The notes: a model not told the origin generated them from the sequence alone. Counted from the stretch's first letter, positions 22,874 through 31,940 are shown. The stretch: 64,000 nucleotides of DNA from AP-15 sp963735445 (GCA_963735445.1 CAVTLC010000032.1:1-64000); one strand, 5' to 3'. A program made the numbers and translations.

Positions 22874-22994
22874 CGCTCGCGCCCTTTTCGGCAAACCCGG
22901 ATAGCACGATCATCGCCATTTCCGCCGCTGATGGCGAGACGCAAATGAGCCTCATCCGCTCCAGTTATCGCCATCGACCGCGAGCGCTTCAAAG

Positions 22995-24200
22995 ATGATG
23001 CTGCGCCTATTCATCGCGTTGTGGCACGTGGTCGGCATCCTGGTAATCGTCGTGCTGGTCACCGAGTTCGGGGTCGAGGGCTGGCGCAGCTTTAGCCGCT
23101 GGCTCCGATATCGCCGCCCGACCCGGCCTGACCGAACTGGCGCCGCCGACGCTTACGTCGGCGCCGATTGGTCGGCCGCTTATTTCGACGAATTTCGCCG
23201 CGCCGTTCGCGTCGATTGGAAGCCCTATGTCGAGTGGTGGCAGCGACCGTTTCGCGGCGCTTTTGTCACGATCGACGAACGCGGCCTGCGCCCGACACCG
23301 GGAGAGCACGGTCCCTCCGATGATGCGATCCGAATCCTGTGCTTTGGCGGATCGACGATGATGGGCATGGGGTCGCGCGACGACCATACGATCCCGGCGA
23401 TTTTAGCGCGCAAACTGACCGAACTCGGCTACCCGGTCAGCGTGACTAACTATGGCCAGCTGGGTCACAACAGCACACAGGAGACGATTACGCTGCAGCA
23501 AGTGCTGAAAGCCGGCGAGCGAGTCGACATAGCGCTGTTTTACGATGGCATAAACGAGATGGCGTGCGCCGAGCAAACCGGCCGTGCCGATGGCCTGTTC
23601 AACGAGGCAAGGCGGCGCGCCGAATTCAACTTGCTGCTTCCCGAGCGCCAGAGGGACCTTTTCGCAGCGGCACTGATGGCAGCCGCGCCGCGCACGTTGC
23701 GGCGACTACGCCAGCTGACCGGGCTTCCGCTACGCGGGCCTGCGCCCGCGCCGCCGGCCGATTTGTCGCAAATCGACTTGGCCGCTCTAGCGCGACAGGT
23801 TGTTGCAACCTATCGCGAAAACCTTCGACTGATCCGGATGCTCGCGGGTGAATACGGTTTTATGCCGATTTTCTTTTGGCAACCGGTGATCACGACCAAG
23901 AAGCTGAAAACCGTCGACGAGCAGCGGTGGGAGCGTGACTACACCCATGATCCAGCTGCGCGGACTCGCCTTTATCAGGCCATCATCGACGAACGTCGCC
24001 ACTGCCGGGAATTGATCGAGGCGAGCGACGCAGTCGATTTGTCGGCGTTGTTTGACGACTGGGGCCGCCCCGTATACATCGACCTTTATCATCTTTCGGA
24101 AATCGGCAATGGCGCGGTGGCGACTTCAATGCTGCCCGTGGTCGCGGCGGCGATCAGCGCAATCTCGGCCCAAAGCGCCGCACCAGCACAACGGAGATAA
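22995..24200 (+). CDS. Membrane-anchored SGNH/GDSL hydrolase family protein
   Basis: A 401-residue protein. One N-terminal membrane helix (LFIALWHVVGILVIVVLVTE) is followed by a periplasmic SGNH-hydrolase-like domain. Block I is ILCFGGSTMMGMGSRDDHT with the nucleophile Ser, block II-like VTNYGQLGHNSTQE, block III FYDGINEMACAEQTG with Gly and Asn, and block V DLYHLSEIGNG with Asp and His. The family removes or transfers acyl or acetyl groups on polysaccharides, lipids or proteins, and membrane-anchored forms often serve exopolysaccharide or alginate acetylation. The substrate here is unknown. Two adjacent ATGs (22995, 22998) are possible starts. It is coupled to the 41-residue membrane protein that starts three bases after its stop. 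Confidence 0.8.
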   Translation: MMLRLFIALWHVVGILVIVVLVTEFGVEGWRSFSRWLRYRRPTRPDRTGAADAYVGADWSAAYFDEFRRAVRVDWKPYVEWWQRPFRGAFVTIDERGLRPTPGEHGPSDDAIRILCFGGSTMMGMGSRDDHTIPAILARKLTELGYPVSVTNYGQLGHNSTQETITLQQVLKAGERVDIALFYDGINEMACAEQTGRADGLFNEARRRAEFNLLLPERQRDLFAAALMAAAPRTLRRLRQLTGLPLRGPAPAPPADLSQIDLAALARQVVATYRENLRLIRMLAGEYGFMPIFFWQPVITTKKLKTVDEQRWERDYTHDPAARTRLYQAIIDERRHCRELIEASDAVDLSALFDDWGRPVYIDLYHLSEIGNGAVATSMLPVVAAAISAISAQSAAPAQRR

Positions 24201-24203
24201 CCG

Positions 24204-24329
24204 ATGGAATGGTGGATCTTAGCCGGAGTGGTCCTCGCCCTCTCGGCAACCGCCGCGTTTACCCGCCTGCGCAAGTCGCGGCGGGCGAACGCAGAAAAGC
24301 AAACCAAAAACATCTACCCGCTGTGGTAG
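24204..24329 (+). CDS. 41-residue single-pass membrane protein
   Basis: A tiny gene immediately after the SGNH hydrolase. It opens MEWWILAGVVLALSATAAFT, a clear membrane helix, followed by a strongly basic stretch (RLRKSRRANAEKQTK) and the end NIYPLW. The basic side predicts the C terminus in the cytoplasm. The ribosome binding site GGAGATAACC lies inside the hydrolase stop region, so translation should be coupled. No known family is recognised. It might be a partner or stabiliser of the hydrolase. Confidence 0.6.
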   Translation: MEWWILAGVVLALSATAAFTRLRKSRRANAEKQTKNIYPLW

Positions 24330-24363
24330 CCGGCGATCGCCCGCTAGCAGCAGTCTTCGTGCT

Positions 24364-25239
24364 TTAGGCGCTTATCGGTTCGTGACGGAAACCATTGCCC
24401 CAGCGCTTGATGTGTCCAACCGACGGCGACGGAAAATGCATTGTGCAGCATAGGGTGGAGGTGTCGCAGTAACGCTCGAGAAAGGCACGCCGGGTTGCGA
24501 CCGCCTGCTGTGGGTCATAATCAACGCGCATCACCAGATCCGGATAGCGACCCTGAATCGGCGAATGGATCAGATCGCCGGTGAACACCGCCTGGTCGCC
24601 GCCGCGGCCGGCGCAGACCGCGAAGTGATCGGGAGTATGGCCGGGCGTCGGGGTTAGCCTGATGTGATCATTCAGCGCGTAGTCGCTGGTCACCAGCTCG
24701 GCCTTTTTTGCTTCGATAATGGGCAGCACGCTGTCTCTCATCGGATCGAGCGGCGTTTCGCGATCGATTTCCTCCCAGTATTCGTATTCTTTTTTGGAGA
24801 AGAGATACTTGGCCTTTGGGAAGGTCGGGACCCAACGCCCGTTTTCCATACGCGTGTTCCAGCCGACATGATCGCCGTGAAGATGCGTGCACATCACGAA
24901 ATCGATGTCGTCGACCCCGACACCGGCAGCCTTTAACGCCTGCATCCAATTGTTATCGCTTTTCTGGTGCCAGGTTGGACGGTGGGGGAACGTCTTGTCA
25001 TTGCCAATGCAGCTGTCGACCAGAATCGTGTGATGCGGGGTTTTTACGACATAGGACTGAAAGCATAGGACGGCGTGGTCGGTGGCAGGATCCAGTGCAG
25101 CCGGTTGCAGCCACGAGCGGTTCTCATCGAGCATTTCCCGGCTCAGGCTGGGTAGAAATTCCAGGATCGGCGTGAACCCGGCCTCCTGTTCGATCAGACG
25201 ATGGATGGTCATGTCGCTAACATTAAAGCTGGTAAGCAT
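24364..25239 (-). CDS. MBL-fold metallo-hydrolase
   Basis: A 291-residue metallo-beta-lactamase fold protein. The metal-binding HxHxDH is THLHGDHVGW (residues 118-126). Further ligands appear as PTPGHTPDHF near 195 and TGDLIHSP near 220, and the final His as CTMHFPSPSVGHI near 270. There is no signal peptide, so it is cytoplasmic. The insert PKAKYLFSKKEYEYWEEI and the WLQPAALDP start resemble the quorum-lactonase-like or hydroxyacyl-glutathione-hydrolase-like branch, which cannot be separated by eye. It stands alone, converging with the SGNH gene pair. An alternative ATG at 25212 would remove nine residues. Confidence 0.85.
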   Translation of the reverse strand: MLTSFNVSDMTIHRLIEQEAGFTPILEFLPSLSREMLDENRSWLQPAALDPATDHAVLCFQSYVVKTPHHTILVDSCIGNDKTFPHRPTWHQKSDNNWMQALKAAGVGVDDIDFVMCTHLHGDHVGWNTRMENGRWVPTFPKAKYLFSKKEYEYWEEIDRETPLDPMRDSVLPIIEAKKAELVTSDYALNDHIRLTPTPGHTPDHFAVCAGRGGDQAVFTGDLIHSPIQGRYPDLVMRVDYDPQQAVATRRAFLERYCDTSTLCCTMHFPSPSVGHIKRWGNGFRHEPISA

Positions 25240-25348
25240 CGCGATCGGCCCTTGAAGGTGATTGGCTGGTCCGACGCCGATCGTATCCGGCTTAGCGCGC
25301 GATTGCTAATGATCCGAGCGGCGTCAAAAGTCGGATCGAGCGGCGCGG

Positions 25349-25912
25349 CTATGCCTCGCGGCGCAGGAAGATCAGGCGTGCCGCACCGTAAACGCGTTGG
25401 TCGAGCATCGTGAAACCCGGCGGCGCCGTGAACGGCTCGCGCGCGCCGACCTCGGCTACGGCGAGTGCGTCGGGCAACAGCCAGCCCGCGGCCGCGAGCG
25501 CCGACAACGCCGGTTCGGCGAGCCCGCTCGCATAGGGCGGGTCGAGAAATGCGACGGCACAAGGGACAGGCGCACGCGGCGGCCGCGTTGCGTCTGCGGC
25601 GATGACACGGCTCCGCGTGGTCTCGTCGAGTTCGGCGATATTGCGACGCAACCCGATCAGCGCCTCGCGATCGTTTTCGATAAACACGGCTTCGCTAGCG
25701 CCGCGCGACAGCGCCTCGAGACCGAGGGCGCCGGTACCGGCAAAGGCATCAAGCACCGGCTTTTCTGCGAAAGGCACACCCTCGGCCGCGAATGCGCCAT
25801 GGGAGAGGATGTTGAACAATGCCTCGCGAGCCCGGTCGCTGGTCGGGCGGACCTTTTCTCCCGGTGGTGCGACGAGGCGGCGGCCGCGATGGCTACCGCC
25901 GACGATCCGCAT
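25349..25912 (-). CDS. rsmD: 16S rRNA (guanine(966)-N2)-methyltransferase
   Basis: A Rossmann-fold methyltransferase that uses SAM to methylate G966 of 16S rRNA in the small subunit. It opens MRIVGGSHRGRRL, then PTSDRAREALFNIL, the SAM-binding VLDAFAGTGALGLEALSRG, and the catalytic FLDPPYASGL (DPPY) near residue 123. At 187 residues it has the normal length. I chose the ATG at 25912 because RIVGG is the conserved family start; the open frame extends upstream only as a shadow. It overlaps the end of the pseudouridine synthase gene by 20 bases, so the two rRNA modification genes form one operon. Confidence 0.92.
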   Translation of the reverse strand: MRIVGGSHRGRRLVAPPGEKVRPTSDRAREALFNILSHGAFAAEGVPFAEKPVLDAFAGTGALGLEALSRGASEAVFIENDREALIGLRRNIAELDETTRSRVIAADATRPPRAPVPCAVAFLDPPYASGLAEPALSALAAAGWLLPDALAVAEVGAREPFTAPPGFTMLDQRVYGAARLIFLRREA

Positions 25913-26702
25913 GCGCCGCCCATTTCGGCATCTCCGCCCCAAGCTGCTCGGCGAGCGCTTTTCGCGGCACTTCGGCGATCGCTCCGCGCTCGAGATTGCC
26001 GAGCTGGAACGGACCATAAGACAGCCGGATCAGCCGCGTCACTTGGAGATCGAGATGCTCCAGCACGCGGCGCACCTCGCGGTTTTTGCCCTCGTTCAGC
26101 GTCATCGCGATCCAGGCGTTGCTTCCTTGAGTGCGTTCGAGGCTGGCGCGGATCGGGCCATAGGCGATGCCGTCGATGGTGATCCCATTCGCGAGAGCGG
26201 CAAGCCGAGCCGGATCGACCAGGCCATGCACGCGCACCTTATAGCGCCGCGCCCAGCCGGTCGCCGGCAGTTCGAGCCGGCGAGCCAGCGCACCGTCATT
26301 GGTAAACAACAGCAGCCCCTCTGAATTGAGGTCGAGGCGGCCGACCGATATCAGCCGCGGCAAATCCTTTGGCAGGGCGCCGAATACGGTCGGCCGGCCT
26401 TGTTCGTCGCGATGCGTTGTGACCAGCCCCGCTGGTTTGTGATAGCGCCACAGCCGCGCCCGCTCGGGTTGCGGGATTGGCTTACCGTCGACACGGATAT
26501 CGTTCTCGGCGGTGACATTGATCGCTGGGCTCGTCTGCACCGCGCCGTCTATCGAAACCCGCCCTTCCGCAATCCAGCGTTCGGCATCGCGACGGGAACA
26601 CAGCCCGGCGCGCGCCAGCGTCTTTGCCAGACGCTCGCCGCTGCTCACTTGCGCGGCTGCCGGGATTGATTCTCGAGCGCGCAATTCCGGGCGTGGAGCC
26701 AT
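25893..26702 (-). CDS. rluB: RluB/RsuA-type pseudouridine synthase
   Basis: A 269-residue rRNA pseudouridine synthase. The N-terminal S4 RNA-binding domain (ERLAKTLARAGLCSRRDAER) is followed by the RsuA-type catalytic domain with the active Asp in SVGRLDLNSEGLLLFTNDG near residue 122. The conserved LNEGKNREVRRVLEHLDLQV follows near 205 and the end is basic. RluB modifies U2605 of 23S; RsuA and RluE/F relatives cannot be excluded, but this S4-containing short form is usually RluB in alphaproteobacteria. Its ATG overlaps the stop of the glutamine-amidotransferase gene by one base. The downstream rsmD overlap suggests a small RNA-modification operon. Confidence 0.85.
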   Translation of the reverse strand: MAPRPELRARESIPAAAQVSSGERLAKTLARAGLCSRRDAERWIAEGRVSIDGAVQTSPAINVTAENDIRVDGKPIPQPERARLWRYHKPAGLVTTHRDEQGRPTVFGALPKDLPRLISVGRLDLNSEGLLLFTNDGALARRLELPATGWARRYKVRVHGLVDPARLAALANGITIDGIAYGPIRASLERTQGSNAWIAMTLNEGKNREVRRVLEHLDLQVTRLIRLSYGPFQLGNLERGAIAEVPRKALAEQLGAEMPKWAAHADRRR

Positions 26703-27416
26703 CAGTTCGCCGCCGCCGCGACAAACGCTCGGAAGATATGTCGGTCGGCCTCGTTGATCTCGAATTCGGGGTGCCACTGGACGCCAAGGCAAAAATGCCG
26801 CCGCGGATCTTCGATACCCTCGATGACGCCATCTTCGGCCACCGCATCGATCACGACGCCCGGTCCGGCGTCCTTTACGGCTTGGTGATGAGCGCTATTC
26901 ACGGCCAAACGCTCGGCGCCGGCGATCCGGTGCAGAAGCGTCCCGGCGACGATGCGGACCTCATGACCCGGCTCGCTGCGGGGGTTTGGCTGGCGGTGCG
27001 GTAGCGCGCCCGCCACCTCGTCAGGGATGTGTTGGATCAGGGTGCCGCCCGAGCGCAACATTAAGCAGTTGCTGGCCGCCGCAGATGCCGAGCACCGGCA
27101 TTCCGCGCGCGAGCGCTCCGCGGGTTGCCGATAGCTCGAAAGCGGTGCGACGGTCCTTGGTCGTGACCGTCGGATGGCGGCTTGTCGCCCCGAACAGGGC
27201 GGGGTCGACGTCAAACCCGCCGCCGGTCACGATCAGGCCGTCAACCCGGTCGAGATAAAGCTCGGCGGCATCGGGCTCGTGCGGCAGCAACACAGGCAGG
27301 CCGCCAGCATGGCGTACTGCGTTGCAGTAATTCTCGCGGATCGCATACCACGGAAACTTCGACCAGCCCCCGGCAGGTTCGTGATCGAGGGTGAGACCGA
27401 TGACCGGCTGTGTCAT
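26702..27416 (-). CDS. Class I glutamine amidotransferase-like hydrolase (frameshift near 27045)
   Basis: A peptidase C26-type protein of about 238 residues related to gamma-glutamyl-GABA hydrolase PuuD. It opens PVIGLTLDHEPAGGWSKFPW, then VDGLIVTGGGFDVDPALFG. The nucleophile Cys is in GMPVLGICGGQQLLNVALGG, then NSAHHQAVK, and the His-Glu pair is in GVQWHPEFE near the end. PuuD-type enzymes release gamma-aminobutyrate or similar amines from gamma-glutamyl conjugates; the substrate here is not known. An extra G in a GGG run near 27045 breaks the frame just after the nucleophile, and all motifs are otherwise in order. It heads the operon with rluB-like and rsmD genes and is divergent from the thioesterase gene. 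Confidence 0.82.
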
Positions 27417-27444
27417 GCTGAGTCCGATTTGTTCGAGTGAGCCG

Positions 27445-27840
27445 ATGGACGAATTCTACGAATTGCCGCTTCGGGTTCAGACCTACGACATAGACTTCGC
27501 CGGTATCGTCAGCAACATCGTGTTCATTCGTTGGCTTGAGGATCTGCGGCTGGGGCTGATGGACGAGGCTTATCCGCTGGTCCAGGCATTGGCCGAAGAT
27601 GTGGCGCCGATCCTGACCGAAACGCGCATCGCCTATCGCCGACCGGTGACGATCACCGATAAAGTTTTGGGGCGGATGCGGGTCGCCGGGCTCAGCCGGG
27701 TGCGCTGGCGGCTCGCGGCTGAATTCACCGTCGCCGGGATGATTCACGCCGAGGCCGAGCAGGAGGGATTGTTTATGCGGCTCTCGACACGGCGGCCGAT
27801 CGCGATCCCCGAACCGATCCGGCGCCGGCACCCGGGATGA
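27445..27840 (+). CDS. YbgC/FadM-like acyl-CoA thioesterase
   Basis: A 131-residue hot-dog fold protein of the 4-hydroxybenzoyl-CoA thioesterase/YbgC group, which hydrolyse acyl-CoA thioesters. The characteristic N-terminal helix with catalytic Asp is QTYDIDFAGIVSNIVFIRWL, preceded by a strand (YELPLRVQ), and the body ITDKVLGRMRVAGLSRVRWR supplies the central strands. The start is set at ATG 27445, since the open frame upstream overlaps the divergent gene. Its stop overlaps the tadA start (ATGA), so the two are co-transcribed. The substrate acyl chain is unknown. Confidence 0.82.
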   Translation: MDEFYELPLRVQTYDIDFAGIVSNIVFIRWLEDLRLGLMDEAYPLVQALAEDVAPILTETRIAYRRPVTITDKVLGRMRVAGLSRVRWRLAAEFTVAGMIHAEAEQEGLFMRLSTRRPIAIPEPIRRRHPG

Positions 27841-28290
27841 GCGGGCGGCTATCGCCGATGCTTCTCGCGTTGGCCAAAGCCGAAGCTGGCGGCGACGTGC
27901 GGCGAGGTGCCGGTCGGCGCCGTGCTGGTCGATGATGCCGGGAATGTGATTGCCGCCGCCGGCAACCGGGTCGAGAACGATCACGATCCGACAGCGCATG
28001 CCGAGATGCTGGTGTTGCGCGAGGGGGCCGCAAAGCTCGGCTCGACGCGGCTTTCCGAGTGCGATCTGTGGGTCACGCTCGAACCTTGCGCGATGTGCAC
28101 CGCTGCGGTTGCGCTCGCTCGTATCCGGCGGCTCTATTTCGGAGCCTGGGACCCTAAGGGTGGTGCTGTCGACCACGGCCCGCGCCTGTTCGATCAGCCG
28201 ACGCTCCATCATCGGCCGGAAATTTACGGCGGCATCGACGAGCGCCGCGCTGCCGCCCTGCTCCGAGACTTCTTCCAGGAAAGACGCTAG
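27837..28290 (+). CDS. tadA: tRNA-specific adenosine deaminase (frameshift near 27885)
   Basis: Converts A34 to inosine in tRNA-Arg(ACG), essential for decoding. The zinc and catalytic residues are intact: HAE in DPTAHAEMLVLR and PCxxC in VTLEPCAMCTAAVALARIRR. The C-terminal helix GIDERRAAALLRDFFQER matches the family. The first 16 codons from ATG 27837 (MSGRLSPMLLALAKAEA) are in another frame, and the sequence joins GEVPVGAVLVDDAGN after a single-base shift near 27885. An essential gene broken by one base suggests a sequence error. Full length would be about 151 residues. It overlaps the thioesterase stop by four bases. Confidence 0.88.
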
Positions 28291-28296
28291 GCCGGT

Positions 28297-29571
28297 TTAG
28301 ACGAAATACGCTGCGGCGGTAGCGAGGCCGAGGGCGGCGAGGATGGCGAGCGCCAGCGCCGGACGCCGCGTTTGCCTGAGCCCGCCGAAACCGATCGCAT
28401 AACCCGCTTTGGCAAGGTTGTTGGCGGAGACCGCAATCAATATCGCAGCCGCAGCAGCGGAGAGACTCATTCCCGGCACCCCGCCTTGGGCGAGATTGAG
28501 GACGAACGGGTCGATGTCGCTGGCCCCGACGATGGCGGCAAGAGTGTAAATGCCGGCTTGGCCGAAGGTGTGTTCGACCCAGACCGTTGCCAGCGAAACC
28601 ACGACAAATAGCCCGGCAAACAGCAGCGCCGTCGTCAGTTGCAACGGATTCGCCGCTGGGATCGCCAGATCCTGGGCCGAGCCACGATCGGAGCGGCGCC
28701 ATTCACGCCAGGCGAGCAGACCGGCGATAACAAAGAGAAAGAGAAGCGCCGGCATCAAGCTGGCGGCCAAAGGCAGGCTGAATAAGGCGATGACGATCGC
28801 CAGCCGCAAATACATAACCGTCGTCGCCGCGATGATGGCAGCCGATAATTCCGGGCGCGACGCGGCTTCTTCGTGCTGACGCCTGGCGAGGACGACGGTA
28901 GTCGCTGTTGAAGAGTAGGCGCCGCCAAGCATCGCCGGGAGCAACGCGCGACTCCCCGCTGCTCCGGTCTTTTCCGGCAGATAGCGCTGGACGAGATAGG
29001 TCAGGTAGGAAAGCCCGGAAATCGCGACCACCGCGAGCCAGATACGATAAGCCGTAAGCGGCGCTGCGGCGATAATCCGGGTGTCCGGGAGCAGCGGCAA
29101 GATGATGCCGGCGAGGACCAGGAATTTGCCGGCGGTCAGGATCTCGTCCTGCGGCACCAAGCGGACAAAGCCGTGCATTTGCTCGCGCCAGCCGATCAGC
29201 AGCACCGCTGCCACGGTTGCGCCAATCGCCACCCAAGGCGGCTGCGTCAGGACAATCGGGCCGAGGGCGTAGACGAGGAGGTTTGCCGCCGGGATGACGA
29301 GGGTCCGGCCGGTCTCGGGCCGCGTCGGTTCGATCCGCAGGAAGATGACCACCCATGCCGCCACTGCAAGCAGTCCGGCGCAAAAGGCAATCGCATGACT
29401 TGGTTCGACCAAGTACAACAGTGCTCCGGCGAGCGCCAACAGCGGGAAGGTGCGAATCCCGCCCGGCACCTCGGGCTGGTCGCGCTTGTAAATCTCCTCG
29501 AAAGCGAGACCGAGAAAGACCGCTAGAGCCAGCAGAAGGGCCAACCGCTCGGCGAGTTGGATTGGCAGCAT
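28297..29571 (-). CDS. MgtC/SapB-DUF4010 membrane protein
   Basis: A 424-residue inner-membrane protein with about a dozen predicted helices. The N-terminal third is an MgtC/SapB-like domain (LALAVFLGLAFEEIYKRDQP, then GGIRTFPLLALAGALLYLVE). The rest is DUF4010, with LAGIILPLLPDT, YLTYLVQRYL, LGGAYSSTATTVVLARRQHE and IVGASDIDPFVLNLAQGGVP. MgtC relatives affect magnesium homeostasis and acid or phagosome survival, often as regulators of other pumps; the fused DUF4010 form has no settled function. The frame is intact. It converges with tadA, leaving six bases between them, and lies 64 bases from the divergent cupin gene. Confidence 0.85.
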   Translation of the reverse strand: MLPIQLAERLALLLALAVFLGLAFEEIYKRDQPEVPGGIRTFPLLALAGALLYLVEPSHAIAFCAGLLAVAAWVVIFLRIEPTRPETGRTLVIPAANLLVYALGPIVLTQPPWVAIGATVAAVLLIGWREQMHGFVRLVPQDEILTAGKFLVLAGIILPLLPDTRIIAAAPLTAYRIWLAVVAISGLSYLTYLVQRYLPEKTGAAGSRALLPAMLGGAYSSTATTVVLARRQHEEAASRPELSAAIIAATTVMYLRLAIVIALFSLPLAASLMPALLFLFVIAGLLAWREWRRSDRGSAQDLAIPAANPLQLTTALLFAGLFVVVSLATVWVEHTFGQAGIYTLAAIVGASDIDPFVLNLAQGGVPGMSLSAAAAAILIAVSANNLAKAGYAIGFGGLRQTRRPALALAILAALGLATAAAYFV

Positions 29572-29635
29572 CCGCGTGTATTACACCAATCCTGCGTGCT
29601 AGAGTTGTTTGACCGAAAAACGGGAGCGAGGGCAG

Positions 29636-30025
29636 ATGAGCGAGACGCCGATCCTGATCCGCCATGACGAGCGGCCGAGCGTGACCTTCCCGGGCGGCGC
29701 CGGCTATTGCCCGGTGATCGGCGACGACAATGGCGCCGGCGTGTCGGTGCGGACCGGGATCCAGACTTCGCCCCCGGGTTACGAGACGCGGCCGCATTCG
29801 CATCCCTATGTCGAAATGCTAACGGTTCTTGAAGGCGAGGGTGAGGCGTGGGTCGACGGTCAAGACGGATTGATCAAAATGGAGCCGGGCGTGACGATTG
29901 CGCTGCCGGCCAATCGCGTGCACAGCTTTCGTACCGTTGGCGATCGCCCGCTTGTCACCTTCGGCATCCATACCGCCGACAAGCGGATCGTCAATTACCG
30001 CGACCCGCCGGCTGAGGCCGGCTGA
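29636..30025 (+). CDS. Cupin domain protein
   Basis: A 129-residue single cupin barrel. Motif 1 is GYETRPHSHPYVEMLTVLEG with the two His, Glu and surrounding metal-ligand pattern. Motif 2 is PGVTIALPANRVHSFRTVGD with the last His. Small cupins of this kind are metal-dependent dioxygenases, isomerases or sugar-binding proteins; the function is not evident. The start at 29636 is preceded by GGGAGCGAGGGCAG, a purine-rich ribosome binding site. It is followed 36 bases later by a RidA-family gene in the same direction, which suggests a shared small-molecule clean-up or catabolic role, an inference from position only. Confidence 0.8.
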   Translation: MSETPILIRHDERPSVTFPGGAGYCPVIGDDNGAGVSVRTGIQTSPPGYETRPHSHPYVEMLTVLEGEGEAWVDGQDGLIKMEPGVTIALPANRVHSFRTVGDRPLVTFGIHTADKRIVNYRDPPAEAG

Positions 30026-30061
30026 CATCCCGCCAAACCCAAAGCGCGATAGGGGAAGATT

Positions 30062-30421
30062 ATGGACATCCGCCGCATCGACATGACCCAGCCGCCGGGA
30101 CCGCGCATGAGCCGCGCCGTAGTGCGCGGCGACACTGTCTATCTCGCTGGGCTGACCGCCGGCGACACCTCGCAAGATATCAAGGGTCAGACCAAGCAGA
30201 TCCTCGATAAAATCGACTCGTACCTGTCGCAAGCCGGGACCAGCAAATCCAACCTGCTGTCGGCAAACCTTTGGATAAAAGACATGGCGTTGTTCGCCGA
30301 TATGAACTCGGTATGGAACGCCTGGGTCGATCCCGAAAACCCGCCGGCGCGCGCCTGCGTCAAGGCCGAGATGGCGCGTCCCGAGGTGCTGGTGGAAATC
30401 ATGGTGACCGCCGCCAAATAG
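30062..30421 (+). CDS. RidA family protein
   Basis: A 119-residue RidA/YjgF/UK114 fold protein, which forms trimers that hydrolyse reactive imines and enamines from PLP enzymes. Family features: VRGDTVYLAGLTAG near the N terminus, QTKQILDKIDSYLSQAG in the helix, and the C-terminal catalytic block ARACVKAEMARPEVLVEI, whose first Arg binds substrate carboxylate. The N terminus (MDIRRIDMTQPPGPRMSRAV) is of the kind seen in Rid subfamilies other than archetypal RidA. GGGGAAGATT lies just before the ATG. It follows the cupin gene and converges with rmuC. Confidence 0.88.
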   Translation: MDIRRIDMTQPPGPRMSRAVVRGDTVYLAGLTAGDTSQDIKGQTKQILDKIDSYLSQAGTSKSNLLSANLWIKDMALFADMNSVWNAWVDPENPPARACVKAEMARPEVLVEIMVTAAK

Positions 30422-30461
30422 GCGCTTCCACGACCGTACCATCCCCGTAAAACGGACGGGG

Positions 30462-31940
30462 CTAAGCGGCAGCTTCTGGCGCGGCGTCGAGCGCTACCAA
30501 GGAGATGTCGCGGTCGCGCCTTAATTGCCGGAGCTCGAGGTCAACTGCCGTTAGAGAAGGTATCTCGGCGCCAGCTCCCTCCACCTCGAGCTCATTAAAA
30601 CGGCGCGCCTGGGGCATGACAGAGCTTTCGAGACTGCCGATAAAATCATTATATTTGCGAACACTTGCGGCCAAGTTGCTGCCGAGGCCAACAACATGGC
30701 TGCCCATGGTGGACAGGCGCCTGTAGAGATCGCGGCCGAGGTCGTGGACCCGCTTGGCGTTTTCCGCGACCTTTTCTTGCCTCCAACTGTAGGCCACCGC
30801 TCGGGCGAGGGCGATCAGTGTCGCCGGCGTAACGATCAGGACCCGCTGACGGGCAGCAAACTCGAATAGATCGGGATCGCGCTCAGCCGCTGCGGCGTAA
30901 AAGTTCTCGCCGGGGACGAACATCAGGACAAAGTCCGGAGTTTCGGTAAGGCCGTCCCAATATGATTTTCCGGCGAGGAGCCTGACCTGGGAACGCAGCT
31001 GTTGCGCATGCAATTCGAGGTGCCGCTCGCGCGCTTCGTCATCTGACGAATCGACAGCGTCGAGATAGGCCGCCATGGAGGTCTTCGCGTCGACGACGAT
31101 GCTGCGCCCGCCGGGAAGGCGAATCACGACGTCAGGCCGCGAACGTACGCCCTCTCGAATGTAAGTCTGCTCAGTGACGAAATCGCTGTACGCATTAAGA
31201 CCGGCAAGTTCCAGAACGTTGCGCAGGGTATTTTCGCCCCAGCGGCCGCGAGTTTTTGGCGCGGCGCGCAGGGCGTTGACGAGTCGCGAGGTCTCCGCGC
31301 GGACGGCGTACTGCGCTTCGACCACATTCTTGAGTTCGCCCGATAACGCGCCATTGGTTTGGGCCCGCTCGCTTTCGAGCTTAGCGAGGTCGACTTGATA
31401 GGCTTGGAGCGTCTCGCGAATTGGCGAAACCAGCGCATGAAGCTCAGCCGACGCCCCGGCCTTATGTTTATCGAATACCTCGTTTGCCAGCTCGAGGAAG
31501 CTTGCCTGAGTGCCGCGGAGGCTTTCACTCGTGATGTTTTTGAGACTTGTTTCGATCTCTTGACGAATCGACGTTACCGCTTCCAGCTTTTCGCGATGCG
31601 CTTCCGCTTGTTCGGCTAGCTTTGCCTTGTAACTGGCGACGGCCGCGTTCAACTCCATGAGTTGACGTCGCAACTCGCCGCACTCTGCTTCGAGATGATT
31701 GACGCGTAATGCCGATGCTTCCGCGACCGCTCGGTTTTTTGCATCGGTCTCCGCCTGAGTTCGCCAGAGATTTGCTTCGTGCCGCGCTGCTTTGAGATCG
31801 TCGTCAGCCTTGCCGGCCAGGTCTCGCAGCAGCTTTGCCTCCGCGGCTGTGGTGCGCAGTTTGGCGACGGTGGCAAGCCACACCATGCCGCCGCCGGCTA
31901 TGGCGGCTGCGACGATTAACGTCAGAGACAAGGGTTCCAT
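30462..31940 (-). CDS. rmuC: DNA recombination protein RmuC
   Basis: A 492-residue RmuC-family protein, a putative membrane-anchored nuclease that limits recombination at repeats and inverted DNA. It has an N-terminal membrane helix (LTLIVAAAIAGGGMVWLATV), a long coiled coil (about residues 30-190), and the RmuC domain with RGRWGENTLRNVLELAG, DVVIRLPGGRSIVVDAKTSM (the PD-(D/E)XK-like core), DFVLMFVPGENFYAAA and RVLIVTPATLIALARAV. The frame is intact. I chose the ATG at 31940 because the membrane helix follows it; the open frame extends 17 codons up without a ribosome binding site. A weak stem, CCCCGT/ACGGGG near 30441-30459, lies between the converging RidA and rmuC stops. Confidence 0.9.
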   Translation of the reverse strand: MEPLSLTLIVAAAIAGGGMVWLATVAKLRTTAAEAKLLRDLAGKADDDLKAARHEANLWRTQAETDAKNRAVAEASALRVNHLEAECGELRRQLMELNAAVASYKAKLAEQAEAHREKLEAVTSIRQEIETSLKNITSESLRGTQASFLELANEVFDKHKAGASAELHALVSPIRETLQAYQVDLAKLESERAQTNGALSGELKNVVEAQYAVRAETSRLVNALRAAPKTRGRWGENTLRNVLELAGLNAYSDFVTEQTYIREGVRSRPDVVIRLPGGRSIVVDAKTSMAAYLDAVDSSDDEARERHLELHAQQLRSQVRLLAGKSYWDGLTETPDFVLMFVPGENFYAAAAERDPDLFEFAARQRVLIVTPATLIALARAVAYSWRQEKVAENAKRVHDLGRDLYRRLSTMGSHVVGLGSNLAASVRKYNDFIGSLESSVMPQARRFNELEVEGAGAEIPSLTAVDLELRQLRRDRDISLVALDAAPEAAA

